Part shown: piece after piece, positions 59,301-62,228 of the stretch
Layout of the letters: every line of letters starts with the position of its first letter
How positions within the stretch are numbered: the first letter of the stretch is position 1
Assembly: GCA_964034945.1 (NCBI GenBank)
Contig: OZ035961.1
Coordinates: forward strand, 66,314,031-66,378,030
DNA length: 64,000 nucleotides
From: Chrysopilus asiliformis
Lineage: Eukaryota; Arthropoda; Insecta; Diptera; Rhagionidae
Direction of reading: 5' to 3'
The notes under the pieces: generated by a model
The model's input: the letters and a program-made list of their open reading frames with translations, nothing else
What the model was told of the DNA's origin: nothing
The model's database searches: none
Position numbers and translations under genes: made by a program

Positions 59301-62228
59301 CGTAGGACTGTTTGGCATTTTAAAAAAAGCCCACTGGGAGAGCTTAAGTCAGCTTACAAGTGGTCCGATTGTTTCAGGAGACGTGACGTTGATGTTGCGA
59401 CTGCAAAGGTAACGAACGTAATGACACTTGGTCCTATATACCCTATGCAGTTCGAACACCGCGAAGAGTGAATCCAATACCTGGTTCACAAAAGCGTGTC
59501 GCGACGCAATCAAAACAAAAAAAGATGGCGTTTTCTGAGTTTAGGGGAAACCCTAACGAAGAAAACCGCTTGTCGTTTATAAACGCTCGTAACACCTCCA
59601 AGTTTGTACTACGGCGTATATGACTTCGACCAAAAGATGAACTAATTTTTGACAATATTGTCGATGCCATCGGTGAGTCGGCAAGGCAAAAGTTTTAGAA
59701 ATTCGCAGCAAACTCGAGTCTCCCGGCATACCGCCACACACAACCCACCATAAGTTGATCTCTTCAAAAATTTCAATTTCATTTCGTAGTAATGATTAAT
59801 TGACTGATCACCAATTTTTCACTAAGTACAATTCACAAAATCTCACCCAAACTACAAAACACAAAATTGCTGATAGGCTAAAATAGATTACAAGATTTGA
59901 CACTAAATAGCTAACAAATGAAACTAAATAAAAGTTAGTAAAAAACGAGTTGGGCTTTGCATCGGATTAAGAGCAACCGACGTCATAAAAAGTTATAGCA
60001 AAAAAAAATTCTATGAAAATAGTTTTCTGTCGAATTTTCTGTAACTTTTTCCCATATGTTTTATTTTTTTAGATCTTCCATTCAAAGGCTTCAATTTTTG
60101 TCTTGCTCTTTTTCATTAGAATTTTTGTGTTGCTCTTTTTCATTAGGTTTGGTTATCGGCAGTGATGCTATGTACCTTTAGTGATATTCCCCTTTCCAAA
60201 TGACGAAATTCCCCTTTTTCCCCTTTTTTAATGACGAAATTCCCCTCGTTTTCCCCTATAAAAACAACGAATATTAAATAAAGAATTCATTTATTAAAAC
60301 CAAAAATTATTGTCTTTTGGACTCATGTTAAAGTCTTTTAAGAGAAAAAAGCACAAATTAGGAAATAATTTTCTATTTTGTAAAGCTTTAACTCGTTAAT
60401 TGTATTCCCGATAACAACGTCACGGGTCTCCAACCAAACGTCAAATAAGATATGAAAAGAAGCCGAGATTCACAATTGGATAACAAGCAAAGCAAGTCAC
60501 AAATGTATAAATCAAGGTAGTTCCTTTGCTTTTGAGCTTGAAATGATCCTGTCCTCCTTAAATTCGGTAAAAATTATTTTCATATTTTGAATTAAAAAAA
60601 TATAAAAATATCAAAAAATAGAAAAAACGAAATCAAGTCGCGACTGGAACTCGATTTTTGTACTCCGGGCACTTTGCCACTGGTCCATGCATTCTTCTTG
60701 TGAATATTAGTCGAAATTAGTACATTAAGCAAAATTTTAAAGATGAACAAGAAATTACCGATTTAATTTGATTTTTACATATTTTAAACAAAGCACTTCT
60801 CTTGATTTGCAATTTAAAATATTTCTATTGAAAATATATTTAAGAAATCCGAAAAACGAACAAAAAATATGTGTCAATGAACTTTCATGGAAACTACTTT
60901 CCATCAAAGACTTTTAAAGTAGTTTAAAGTAATTACTTTGAATAACATGAGAAATGGTACTTTTTAATGTTCTTTTTTCAAAGCGGTTAAAAAGTACACT
61001 GAAAAATCGGTTAAACGTACATTCCAAACCCCTTTTAAAGTGCTTTCGTTTAAAAGATTGGTATGTACTTTACAATTGCAATAAGATCATTACATATAAA
61101 GTGACAAATGCATAAATAAGCATTTCCTTCACTCTTTACCTTTGCCTAAACTTGGAATTGGATTGTAAATGTTTTTAATTATTTGTACTTCTACTTTTCC
61201 GTAATTTTTTAAAAGTATTTCGGATTTAGTTGAAAGGCGAAGATTTTCCCCTCGTTGTAAATCGTTTCCCCTCGTTTTGAAGCGTTTTCCCCTTTTCCCC
61301 TATTAACAATTTTTATAGTCAAATTCCCCGCAAAAAGGGGAATTCCCCTCGATATAGCATCACTGGTTATCGGCGAATTTTTCATACGATAAGTTTTCTC
61401 TCGGTGAGTTTTTTGCTGACTTTGGGTGTAACCGATTTTAATACCTTTCTTATATGTAAGAAAGATAATGAGGCACAGCTAAAACAAAAAATGAGGAACC
61501 AAGTCTTCCTCTTTACTATTCTTCCACGTCATTTTATAATTTGTCGGTAATTTTTACTTAAATCAACTTTACGATAATATTTTAAATCTATTGACATTTT
61601 GGAAAAAGAATAGACGATAAAATATTTAAATATGTCTATCTAATTTTCACAAATTCTGATTAGATTAAATCAGTAAACTATAAATCGGTTTTGGAGAACG
61701 ACTTTTATTGTAGCGAGGATTAATTTTCTGTTATCGCGTTTATAAATTCAGTGGTAGATTAAATACAATTTAGGCAAATAATTAACTTGCTGCTACGAAT
61801 CGGTATGTGGTTAGCATAAAGTAACGGATTAAATCTACTTAGGCTACCTTAGATATTTAATTCACCATTTCCGAATTTGCCTGAAGTAAGAAAATGGAAA
61901 CTTAGTTAAAGCCTCAACCAATTACGGCAGAATTTTATGCGGCTGGGTTCACGTTGTAATGGTAATTTACAGCAAAAGCTGGAGGCATCCTGATTTGATT
62001 GGCCAAAATTTGTTGTAGATATACAAGTACCTCTATATTGTGATTGAAAGCACATACAGCTAGGAAAATATTCTGGCCCAGAGAAATTTGGAATTTGGTC
62101 GAAGTAAATATAGTAAAATGAATTTTAAAGTGATAATATATGAGTGACTTACGTGTTCCATCGAATCGAGTCGCTATCGTATCCAGAAATGTATTTTGGG
62201 GCGCTAACAGCCCCTTTCGGGCTGGCAT
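974..62228 (-). CDS. Elk: Elk, KCNH-family voltage-gated K+ channel (split gene, 3' part outside window)
   Basis: The span covers eleven coding exons on the minus strand, 1617 nt and 539 codons, all in phase with GT-AG junctions. The protein is a plasma-membrane, depolarisation-gated K+ channel subunit that acts as a tetramer. Residues 1-25 form the EAG/ELK PAS cap (starts [14 protein letters not shown]), about 26-135 the PAS domain, then a linker ending in [12 protein letters not shown]1 is near 246-267, S2 276-297, S3 312-335, S4 348-363 with regularly spaced Arg/Lys, S5 372-397, filter SVGFGN 448-453, S6 460-487 and the C-linker start 488-539. The cNBHD and tail are missing because the window ends inside the following intron. 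Family assignment rests on remembered Drosophila Elk and human KCNH8 sequences and is strong; exact orthology (Elk rather than Eag or Erg) is supported by the PAS cap and by SVGFGN with a [13 protein letters not shown]4. Confidence 0.95.
2028..2282. repeat. Long palindrome (fold-back element)
   Basis: Two near-identical arms of about 110 nt face each other across a spacer of roughly 30 nt. They share TTTCTGGACGCTGTGTATCA and the AAAGCTTTTAT and CACTAAAAAG blocks. Very AT-rich; no coding potential. Confidence 0.8.
2322..3552. repeat. Tandem array, about ten 122-bp units
   Basis: The unit is marked by AGCGACCCCAAAAACCCCCA, then a TTTTTCCGGAAAATTTGGAG block, AAAGGATAATCACGTTATCC, and CTTACAGGACCTTCCGTTAT. 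The marker recurs at about 2361, 2482, 2604, 2727, 2849, 2972, 3092, 3215, 3337 and 3460. Units differ by scattered single substitutions. It sits in Elk intron 10; relatives occur at 44936-45680 and 18305-18520. Confidence 0.95.
3666..3702. repeat. (GACA)n microsatellite
   Basis: About nine GACA units follow the 122-bp array, preceded by a TTTCAAGTCAATCGG-type segment. This order (array, tail, GACA tract) recurs in a looser form after the second array near 45.78 kb. Confidence 0.9.
5525..5643 (-). CDS. Elk: Elk exon 10: end of S6 and start of C-linker
   Basis: Codes residues 473-512, from [15 protein letters not shown] (lower S6, intracellular gate) through [12 protein letters not shown] to FIALHQ. 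It is 119 nt, enters in phase 1 and leaves in phase 0, with acceptor CATCTTCAG and donor CAG/GTAAAT. The [13 protein letters not shown] stretch is a hallmark of ELK channels. Confidence 0.96.
5909..6088 (-). CDS. Elk: Elk exon 9: pore loop with SVGFGN filter
   Basis: Codes residues 413-472: extracellular turret, pore helix ([10 protein letters not shown]), selectivity filter SVGFGN at 448-453, and the upper half of S6 ([13 protein letters not shown]). It is 180 nt, phase 1 at both ends, with acceptor TGTAATAG and donor GGAG/GTTAGT. The filter has the GFG form typical of KCNH channels rather than the GYG of Shaker-type channels. The turret carries a candidate N-glycosylation sequon, NIT, just before HAEAY. 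Confidence 0.96.
6155..6365 (-). CDS. Elk: Elk exon 8: S4 voltage sensor and S5
   Basis: Codes residues 343-412. It opens [21 protein letters not shown], the S4 helix with Arg/Lys at every third position, continues through NRYSQYTAM (S4-S5 linker) and S5 ([17 protein letters not shown]), and ends EIDWDV plus one base. The acceptor is TTACAG. The donor, G/GTGCGA, is weaker than the other donors in this gene. The following intron is only 66 nt, and the exon junction restores the expected family sequence DWDVGW. Confidence 0.94.
7131..8360 (-). mobile_element. pogo-like (Tc1/mariner superfamily) deletion derivative
   Basis: Inverted ends GGGGAGACTGGG...CCCAGTCTCCCC are flanked by TA on both sides (7129-7130 and 8361-8362), the TA duplication of Tc1/mariner/pogo elements. 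The element carries a decayed C-terminal transposase piece on the minus strand (7465-7790). At 1230 bp it is too short for an intact transposase. Lies in Elk intron 7. Confidence 0.65.
7465..7790 (-). pseudogene. Pogo/Tigger-type transposase C-terminal fragment with PHD-like zinc finger
   Basis: The open part reads [20 protein letters not shown] with a lysine-rich tract, then [20 protein letters not shown] and a stop. After a frame slip the sequence continues IHCNVCD(stop)AVHLAC and [11 protein letters not shown]. Together these give Cys-x2-Cys, Cys-x2-Cys, His-x2-Cys, Cys-x2-Cys, the layout of the PHD-type finger that ends many pogo/Tigger transposases. The frameshift and in-frame stops show it is dead. 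Confidence 0.5.
8640..9690. repeat. Diverged family M repeat pieces
   Basis: Segments such as AATGAACTACATCAGGGTGT (8656 on), GATTGAGCCAGAGACTTAAA (8744 on) and ATCAAAATCCAGTTGGACTA (9518 on) match, with many differences, the ordered blocks of family M (17.2-18.3 kb). The two or three pieces are separated by unrelated AT-rich sequence at about 9070-9330. No gene here. Confidence 0.35.
11036..11670 (+). mobile_element. PIF/Harbinger-like derivative with Myb-type ORF remnant
   Basis: Inverted ends GTGGTGGGATTTTATAA (left) and the complement of GTGGTGCGATTTTATAA (right, ending 11670), followed on both sides by CTTCGC-rich subterminal sequence. The inside codes a Myb/SANT-like segment on the plus strand. 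I could not settle the target duplication. Lies in Elk intron 7. Confidence 0.5.
11208..11363 (+). pseudogene. Myb/SANT-like DNA-binding domain fragment
   Basis: Translation [20 protein letters not shown], then [20 protein letters not shown] and [11 protein letters not shown], resembles the Myb_DNA-bind_5 type domain of the accessory Myb-like protein of PIF/Harbinger transposons: aromatic FxxLxxFMExN helix, NARxxxxxLWxxLxxKLNxxGP. After about 11363 the match ends and the ORF stops at 11462. Confidence 0.5.
11859..12022 (-). CDS. Elk: Elk exon 7: end of S2 through S3
   Basis: Codes residues 288-342. It begins [18 protein letters not shown] (end of S2 and the intracellular loop) and continues [19 protein letters not shown] (S3, with its acidic residue) and [11 protein letters not shown]. 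It is 164 nt, entering in phase 1 and leaving in phase 0. The acceptor is TTTTTAAAG and the donor GAG/GTAAGA. Intron 7, downstream, is 5.5 kb. Confidence 0.95.
12110..12338 (-). CDS. Elk: Elk exon 6: S1 and start of S2
   Basis: Codes residues 212-287. It starts [13 protein letters not shown] and [16 protein letters not shown], the pre-S1 region, then S1 ([19 protein letters not shown]), the S1-S2 loop ([11 protein letters not shown]) and the start of S2 ([12 protein letters not shown]). It is 229 nt, phase 0 in and phase 1 out. The acceptor is TTTTTTTTTAG and the donor G/GTAAGA. Confidence 0.96.
12412..12599 (-). CDS. Elk: Elk exon 5: PAS-to-S1 linker
   Basis: Codes residues 149-211: [14 protein letters not shown], a variable glycine-rich stretch, then [20 protein letters not shown] and a lysine-rich end [10 protein letters not shown]. 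It is 188 nt, phase 1 in and phase 0 out, with acceptor TACTTACAG and donor AAT/GTAAGC. The middle of the exon looks shorter than in the Drosophila protein as I remember it; this linker is poorly conserved between insects. Confidence 0.94.
12600..13800. other. Intron 4 stretch, no feature seen
   Basis: AT-rich intronic DNA of Elk between exon 5 and the octanucleotide satellite. Short open frames here show no recognisable motif. Confidence 0.5.
13852..14236. repeat. Octanucleotide satellite (GTCAGTCT)n
   Basis: About 45 copies of an 8-mer CAGTCTGT/GTCAGTCT, nearly homogeneous in the centre (13930-14140) and degenerate at both edges (CTAT, GTAT and CGGT variants). Because 8 is not a multiple of 3 all plus-strand frames stay open and give Ser/Val/Cys/Gln repeats; I regard none as protein. 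It belongs to the GTCY class of tracts seen in neighbouring dispersed repeats. Confidence 0.95.
14255..15014. repeat. Dispersed repeat with internal duplications
   Basis: ATATCTCAAACGGTATAGAA-type blocks with GGAGGGAGTATGAAGG occur at about 14369, 14787-14830 and 14930-14970, and again at 16985-17130 on the far side of the P-like element. The P-like element therefore appears to have landed inside this repeat. No coding content. Confidence 0.5.
15373..15541. repeat. Inverted repeat inside the P-like element
   Basis: The left arm GCAAATCAGTAAAATAGCAA (from 15374) with GAAAAAAGGTGATAGC pairs with a right arm ending at about 15541. The right arm carries an extra internal TAGCAAAA duplication. 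Probably a small nested MITE or subterminal hairpin. Confidence 0.6.
15971..16250. mobile_element. MITE with 9-bp target duplication
   Basis: The first 35 bases (CACGGCATACAGACAACC...) are repeated exactly, inverted, at the right end. ATTGCAACG flanks both sides (15962-15970 and 16251-16259). A 9-bp duplication suits Mutator-like or Merlin elements rather than P or hAT. It interrupts the 3' side of the THAP-bearing element. Confidence 0.8.
16363..16463 (-). pseudogene. THAP-domain exon fragment
   Basis: Reads [20 protein letters not shown] then [14 protein letters not shown], followed by a good donor (AG/GTATGA). THAP domains begin Cys-x(2-4)-Cys and carry the FxxFP patch seen here as FYQFP. 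The first zinc ligand seems replaced by Tyr (YVVEGC where CVVEGC is expected). The frame stays open to 16173 but runs into the nested MITE, so the fragment is not functional. Confidence 0.65.
17174..18302. repeat. Head-to-head pair of family M repeats (GTCY-containing)
   Basis: A copy from ACATAACAAAAGCTATAATT (17178) to about 17690 is followed by an inverted copy (17690-18302). Shared blocks in order: AACAGTTGTACCAAAATTCC, TTATTCCAATCGGATTTTGA, GATGCACCGTTTTTGAGATA, TCTCTAGCTCAATCCGTGCG, a GGAC/GTCY tract, then CGTTACAAACGGTAAGGCAA and ACCATACGGGTATAAA. A GTCY core between conserved flanks resembles mini-me/DINE-1 (Helitron-derived) repeats; the class is inferred. Confidence 0.6.
18305..18520. 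repeat. Two degenerate units of the ~120-bp repeat family, reversed
   Basis: On the minus strand CGTAATCACTGACCCTAAAA and GTGATTACCGACCCCGAAAA, with GGACATTTTCGTTATCCTTA, align to the unit of the arrays at 2.3 and 44.9 kb. The orientation is opposite to those arrays. Confidence 0.6.
19891..20028 (-). CDS. Elk: Elk exon 4: C-terminal half of PAS domain
   Basis: Codes residues 103-148: [35 protein letters not shown] and [11 protein letters not shown]. It is 138 nt, phase 1 at both ends, with acceptor TTTCTTGCAG and donor G/GTAAGT. It lies alone between intron 3 (22.7 kb) and intron 4 (7.3 kb). The [10 protein letters not shown] strand is diagnostic for KCNH PAS domains. Confidence 0.95.
20276..20810. 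repeat. TTCGCGAATGA-type repeat with embedded pyrimidine tract
   Basis: Repeated short palindromic words (TTCGCGAAC, ATTCGCGAATGAAAAAGAAT) flank a (CT)n region. A diverged relative is at 40060-40255 with TTCGTGAGCGAATTTTATTT. No coding content; possibly a MITE. Confidence 0.45.
20509..20692. repeat. (CT)n / (TTTCTC)n low-complexity tract
   Basis: An almost pure pyrimidine strand of CTCTCT and TTTCTC words. Long open frames on both strands here are artefacts of composition. Confidence 0.9.
22040..22112. repeat. Interrupted GACA/GATA microsatellite
   Basis: ACAGACAGATAGATATACAG-type words over about 70 nt, again the GTCY/GATA class found in family M repeats. Confidence 0.8.
22457..23385. repeat. 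Left arm of giant inverted repeat
   Basis: This 929-nt arm is repeated in inverted orientation at 23954-24882, also 929 nt. In the first ~300 nt of the comparison I counted four substitutions and no indels. It contains a truncated family M segment (23158 on) and GGCGGAATAACGTCCGGTAG. Weaker inverted similarity continues outside the arms to roughly 22400 and 24950. Lies in Elk intron 3. Confidence 0.9.
23386..23953. repeat. Spacer of giant inverted repeat
   Basis: This 568-nt spacer contains the GTCY-side half of family M (CAATCCGTGCGCCCGCAATC, GACGGACGGACGG, CGTTACAAACGGTAAGGCAA) and AT-rich sequence. No gene seen. Confidence 0.7.
23954..24882. repeat. Right arm of giant inverted repeat
   Basis: Inverted counterpart of 22457-23385 with equal length and about 98 percent identity by eye. 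An intronic transcript would fold into a hairpin of roughly 0.9 kb. Confidence 0.9.
25126..25400. repeat. 27-bp minisatellite
   Basis: About ten copies of a 27-mer (TGTCGCTGACTACCCTGTTT + GTCGGCG) with a few point changes and one shortened unit near 25270. Because 27 is divisible by 3, open frames persist, but no start or homology supports a protein. It sits in a GC-richer island (about 24990-25660) that also holds an AATAAA at 25589. Confidence 0.9.
26158..26545. repeat. Family M repeat, truncated
   Basis: Runs from ACATAACAAAAGCTATAATT through TTATTCCAATCGGATTTTGA and a GACGGACGGACGG tract to ATTCTAAACACACTAGTG. The region between the TTACGAAAAACG block and the GACGG tract is shortened compared with 17.2 kb. 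Confidence 0.6.
27011..27424. mobile_element. MITE with ~38-bp inverted ends
   Basis: TATCGCACATGGTCCCGTAG continuing ACTGTAGTATCTCAAAA is repeated inverted at 27385-27422. TA borders the TCGCACATGG ends on both sides, compatible with a Tc1/mariner-type TA duplication. About 410 bp, AT-rich inside, no ORF. Confidence 0.65.
29022..29522. mobile_element. MITE with GAGGG ends and AAT duplication
   Basis: The left end GAGGGTATTCACAATCCTCTT matches the inverted right end (GAGGGAATTCACAGTCCTCTT as complement), with two differences. AAT flanks both sides. TTCGGTAT words repeat near the left end. About 500 bp with no convincing ORF. Confidence 0.6.
29775..30358. mobile_element. MITE with GTTCACAC ends
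   Basis: GTTCACACCGACGCAAAATC and the inverted right end GTTCACACTGACGCAAAATT, each followed by an ACGTAATTTTG block. About 580 bp. The similarity extends a few bases outward, so I could not fix the target duplication. Confidence 0.55.
31575..31685. repeat. Family M 3'-end fragment
   Basis: Carries only the terminal block: GTGTAATTCATTTTTGTGTG, CGATGACGGGATCTTGGCGT, TACAAACGGCAAGGCAAATT, then ACCATACGGGTATAAA. Confidence 0.6.
31869..33052. mobile_element. hAT-like element (middle layer of nest)
   Basis: Ends CAGTGTTCAAAACGC and (inverted) CAGTGTTCAAAACTT, the CAG start typical of hAT. Flanks are AAAATAAC and GAAATAAC, an 8-bp duplication with one mismatch. GGGAGCGAAAACGT-type words are repeated through the interior. 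No transposase. Confidence 0.65.
32637..32914. mobile_element. piggyBac-like MITE (inner layer of nest)
   Basis: Ends CACTAGA...TCTAGTG inside TTAA/TTAA (32633-32636 and 32915-32918). An AAGCAGTCAAAATGACT block near each end gives subterminal repeats. 278 bp, AT-rich core. Confidence 0.7.
33956..34245. mobile_element. MITE family N, diverged copy
   Basis: Shares TTGGTTGAAATAGTACGCCT, CTTTCAGAGTTCCGTCTAAT, TTTCGGCCGTCTTCGATGCA and ATTGTTTCGG words with the copy at 34557-34930, in the same order. A third fragment lies at 38070-38107. Confidence 0.55.
34557..34930. mobile_element. MITE family N, better copy
   Basis: CCTGTTCACATTGGTTGAAA (34559) is repeated inverted at 34909-34928 as TTTCAACCAGTGTGAACAGG, with one difference. 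It lies next to CTACTACTATTTTTGGCCG-rich sequence (34250-34510) that resembles the ends of a hAT-type repeat. Confidence 0.6.
35679..36294. mobile_element. MITE with GGGSGCATTCACG ends
   Basis: The left end GGGCGCATTCACGGTACTCA and the inverted right end GGGGGCATTCACGAACACTC are both followed by CAACNGTTGAG blocks. AAT flanks both sides (35676-35678 and 36295-36297). It appears inserted in a Myb-like ORF remnant just upstream (35566-35660: [13 protein letters not shown], then [10 protein letters not shown]). Confidence 0.6.
36584..37230. mobile_element. P-like MITE with 7-bp duplication
   Basis: Ends CAATGATTACCTAATATAGA and its inverse; GTGGAAG flanks both sides (36577-36583 and 37231-37237). 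CA...TG ends with a 7-bp duplication mirror the THAP-bearing element at 15022-16949. No THAP coding seen. 647 bp. Confidence 0.65.
39218..39654 (+). mobile_element. PIF/Harbinger-type MITE
   Basis: Ends AGCGAGAACTCCAATTGGGC and, inverted, AGGGAGAACTCCAATTGAGC, with TTA on both sides (39215-39217 and 39655-39657), the target preference of PIF/Harbinger. GCAGAGGCAGCAGCAG-type subterminal repeats occur on both flanks. It codes the start of a MADF-like protein. Confidence 0.75.
39445..39534 (+). pseudogene. MADF-like domain start inside Harbinger MITE
   Basis: [20 protein letters not shown] then RGYKYAQRF resembles the first helix and YDKSxxxYK turn of MADF/Myb-like domains, which PIF/Harbinger accessory proteins carry. 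The frame then runs into the right subterminal repeat, so it is truncated. Confidence 0.45.
40705..41760. mobile_element. hAT-like element with GGTACTAG repeats
   Basis: Ends CAGGGTTGGGAC and, inverted, CAGGATTAGTAC; flanks TCTGTGGC (40697-40704) and TCTGTGGT (41761-41768). GGTACTAGAT words are clustered near both ends. It carries a copy of the dispersed repeat at 41186-41640. Confidence 0.6.
41186..41640. repeat. Dispersed repeat R, copy 1
   Basis: Matches 43940-44400 at about 90-95 percent by eye. Shared landmarks are GCGCGGTTGACTAGGATC, TAGTCGCTCGGCCATAGGGG, GAGTTCTTTCCAAAAAGTTT and TGAAATGCGTTAATTTGACA. No gene content. Confidence 0.85.
42722..42841 (-). CDS. Elk: Elk exon 3: middle of PAS domain
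   Basis: Codes residues 63-102: [19 protein letters not shown], then [21 protein letters not shown]. It is 120 nt, phase 1 at both ends, with acceptor CTTTTAG and donor G/GTAAGA. The CSCHFLYG motif matches the conserved PAS core of ELK channels. Confidence 0.95.
43028..43138 (-). CDS. Elk: Elk exon 2: start of PAS domain
   Basis: Codes residues 26-62: [20 protein letters not shown], then [17 protein letters not shown]. It is 111 nt, phase 1 at both ends, with acceptor GATTACAG and donor G/GTAAGT. The first codon (CAT, His) is split with exon 1 across the 19-kb intron 1. Confidence 0.96.
43940..44400. repeat. Dispersed repeat R, copy 2
   Basis: Same landmarks and order as 41186-41640. An inverted piece (44480-44550, TATGGCCGAGCGACTTTTTA) follows, and a tail with GTTATGAAGGAAGGACGCAC and ACGCATACATATACCATCTC runs to about 44655. 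Confidence 0.85.
44936..45680. repeat. Tandem array, about six 121-bp units
   Basis: Unit markers ATCAGCGACCCCAAAAACCC, TTTTTCCGGGGAAAAATGGG, AAAGGATATTTTCATTATCC and CTTACAGGACCTTCCGTTTC recur at about 121-nt spacing (44971 to 45577). The layout is clearly homologous to the 122-bp array at 2.3-3.55 kb, but the units of each array are more alike within the array than between arrays. Lies in Elk intron 1. Confidence 0.95.
45861..45960. repeat. Pyrimidine-rich tract
   Basis: An almost pure C/T strand (CCTCTCTCCACTTCCTCCCT and similar) following the tail of the 121-bp array element. Low complexity. Confidence 0.85.
46231..46334 (-). pseudogene. Short basic N-terminal ORF, possible transposon remnant
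   Basis: After an acceptor-like TTTTTAG the minus strand reads [20 protein letters not shown] then IVSLVSFF. The very basic start resembles the opening of transposon-encoded DNA-binding proteins, but I cannot name the family. Confidence 0.2.
46993..47716 (-). mobile_element. TIR element Q, copy A
   Basis: Inverted ends around CTATTAYGNAAGTCGNGCG with many AGTCCGCA words. It is the same element as 47949-48604 in opposite orientation. It codes (minus strand, to 47342) [11 protein letters not shown] and GTHWRSQGP, also present in copy B. A (TA)n tract and a duplicated block (GGGGCAATGAAGCAAACTA, 47233 and 47311) lie inside. Confidence 0.7.
47222..47352. repeat. (TA)n with duplicated ~50-bp block
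   Basis: (TA) runs at about 47220-47232 and 47280-47310, each followed by GGGGCAATGAAGCAAACTA and AAAACACAATTCAAAACTCT. Looks like a recent local duplication through the TA tract. Confidence 0.8.
47949..48604 (+). mobile_element. TIR element Q, copy B
   Basis: Ends TAGCCCTATTATG and inverted CATAATAGGGCTA; flanked by TAA (left) and TTA (right). The plus strand codes [20 protein letters not shown] then [15 protein letters not shown], resembling the N terminus of Harbinger transposases (an acidic start followed by RxxLRDASNPxx). With copy A it forms an inverted pair 230 bp apart. Confidence 0.65.
48674..49705 (+). mobile_element. P-element-like element with THAP remnant and 8-bp duplication
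   Basis: Ends CACAGAACTATATACATAGA (26 nt, perfect inverted) with ATCGTCAA on both sides (48666-48673 and 49706-49713). CA...TG ends, an exact 8-bp duplication and a THAP-like ORF start at 48991 are what the P superfamily shows. 1032 bp, non-autonomous. Confidence 0.8.
48991..49098 (+). pseudogene. THAP-domain N-terminal fragment
   Basis: [20 protein letters not shown] then [11 protein letters not shown] before a stop. Cys-x4-Cys followed by Gly-Asn-Thr matches the opening of THAP zinc fingers, and both first ligands are present here, unlike the fragment at 16.4 kb. Truncated after about 35 codons. Confidence 0.5.
49739..49804. repeat. 33-bp direct tandem duplication
   Basis: Two identical copies of a 33-mer beginning CACAGAGTTGCCAACTCATA lie back to back. 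Confidence 0.9.
49815..49980. repeat. Snap-back palindrome (MITE-like)
   Basis: Arms of about 80 nt (GCCTGTTTACACACAGATTG ... GTCTTGCC) pair with two or three mismatches around a short GGGGATGTCCCCC-type centre. The longest local open frame (plus strand to 50298) is a by-product of the palindrome. Confidence 0.85.
51066..51908. mobile_element. TIR element nested in the hAT element
   Basis: GAAGACCTCGGTGCAAAAAG continuing CGGTCATCTCCAC is repeated inverted at the right end. ATTT flanks both sides. The 843 bp inside are AT-rich, without a credible ORF. Confidence 0.7.
51927..52095. repeat. Inverted Penelope-like terminal fragments
   Basis: Two facing copies of CAAAAGTTGTGTTTTAATTT + CAGCCTGACGTTTCGAG + TTGTTTTGGCTCAT are separated by about 45 nt. 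The GAAACGTCAGGC/GAGCCAAAACAA layout is the kind found in terminal repeats of Penelope-like elements. No reverse transcriptase nearby. Confidence 0.5.
52031..52071 (+). ncRNA. Hammerhead-ribozyme-like motif
   Basis: Reading plus strand: GCCT, then CTGAAGA core (52035-52041), T, GAG...CTC as stem II, GAAAC (52060-52064), GTC cleavage triplet, then AGGC pairing with the opening GCCT. This is the type I hammerhead order reported in Penelope-like elements. Stem III is essentially absent and one extra U precedes stem II, so activity is uncertain; such minimal forms are thought to need dimers. The opposing copy (about 51945-51985) keeps a perfect GAGCC/GGCTC stem but has lost the CTGAAGA core. Confidence 0.4.
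52240..52715 (-). pseudogene. C-terminal ORF of an arthropod transposable-element protein (family unnamed)
   Basis: Minus strand from 52715: [93 protein letters not shown]. LSEEAQExxNKDxRxFR and SxTxHKxLxHG recur, as I recall, in uncharacterised transposon proteins of many arthropods. A stop at 52308 interrupts the acidic tail ([12 protein letters not shown]), and the hAT element then splits the 3' end at ATTCTAAT. I do not assign a function. Confidence 0.5.
52740..54070. other. Intron 1 stretch with a probable old dispersed repeat
   Basis: Phrases such as TTTTCATTAAGAT repeated at 52964 and 53079, and AATCGTTAGGCGGGTTTTCGAG near 53210, look like an old dispersed repeat tail (note ATTATATTATAGGATAAGAT at 53255). 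No borders could be fixed and no gene was seen. Confidence 0.3.
54117..54560. repeat. Family M repeat inside hAT copy 2
   Basis: Blocks in order: AAAATCCCACTTTGAAGTCA, TTATTCCAATCGGATTTTGA, GATGCACCGTTTTTCAGATA, TCTCTAGCTCAATCCCTGCG, a GACGGACGGACGG tract, CGTTACAAACGGTAAGGCAA and ACCATACGGGTATAAA. The AAAAGCTATAATTGCC end is missing, i.e. 5'-truncated relative to 17.2 kb. Confidence 0.7.
54891..55336. mobile_element. PIF/Harbinger-type MITE with confirmed empty site
   Basis: Ends TGGGCCTATTC and inverted TGGGGCTATTC, with GTAACTTTACAT blocks near both ends. TTA on both sides (54888-54890 and 55337-55339). The related hAT copy 1 lacks the insertion at the matching place (about 4050-4062), which supports these borders. 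Confidence 0.75.
55815..55945. repeat. GC-rich GCGCGGTGCGG words
   Basis: A local GC-rich island (GGCGCGGCGCGGTTAGCTCA) with short repeated GCGGTGCGG/GCGGCGCGG words. CACCGCGCCGCG recurs inverted near 56258-56272, so the whole 55815-56275 stretch may be a MITE. No ORF. Confidence 0.35.
57155..57609. mobile_element. PIF/Harbinger-type MITE
   Basis: Ends CCCTTGGAGCACAATGAACG and inverted CTCTTGGAGCACAATGAACG, continuing CAACCAAGCCGCAAC on both sides. TTA flanks at 57152-57154 and 57610-57612. A short internal ORF (57318-57545) begins [20 protein letters not shown]; it may be the start of a transposase, but I cannot confirm that. Confidence 0.75.
57690..58390 (-). pseudogene. Retrotransposon gag fragment with zinc knuckles
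   Basis: Minus strand in broken frames: [12 protein letters not shown] and [17 protein letters not shown] (gag N-terminal region), RKKTKEKSF and [28 protein letters not shown], then [14 protein letters not shown] and [15 protein letters not shown]. These are two CCHC knuckles; the first has Gly where His is expected and the second has Tyr for its first Cys. At least two frameshifts and several stops. LTR-retrotransposon gag; the superfamily (copia-like favoured) is unsure. No LTR found. Confidence 0.6.
58690..59760 (+). pseudogene. LINE (jockey/I-type) endonuclease-domain fragment
   Basis: Plus strand in several frames: [77 protein letters not shown], then [19 protein letters not shown] and [25 protein letters not shown] and GGSDHCLVS correspond to the N-, Glu- and SDH motifs of apurinic-like endonucleases of non-LTR retrotransposons, followed by the linker to the reverse transcriptase. 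The RT itself is absent. Many frameshifts. Confidence 0.65.
60160..61365. mobile_element. hAT element with perfect 8-bp duplication
   Basis: Ends CAGTGATGCTAT at both sides (inverted at the right), with GTTATCGG on both flanks (60152-60159 and 61366-61373). GAAATTCCCCTTTTTCCCCT words cluster near both ends as subterminal repeats. 1206 bp, no transposase. Confidence 0.85.
62153..62228 (-). CDS. Elk: Elk exon 1: start codon and PAS cap
   Basis: Codes residues 1-25, [14 protein letters not shown] then [11 protein letters not shown], plus one base of the next codon, with donor AC/GTAAGT. The start codon is chosen because [25 protein letters not shown] is the invariant N-terminal cap of ELK channels, which controls deactivation. 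Confidence 0.96.
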
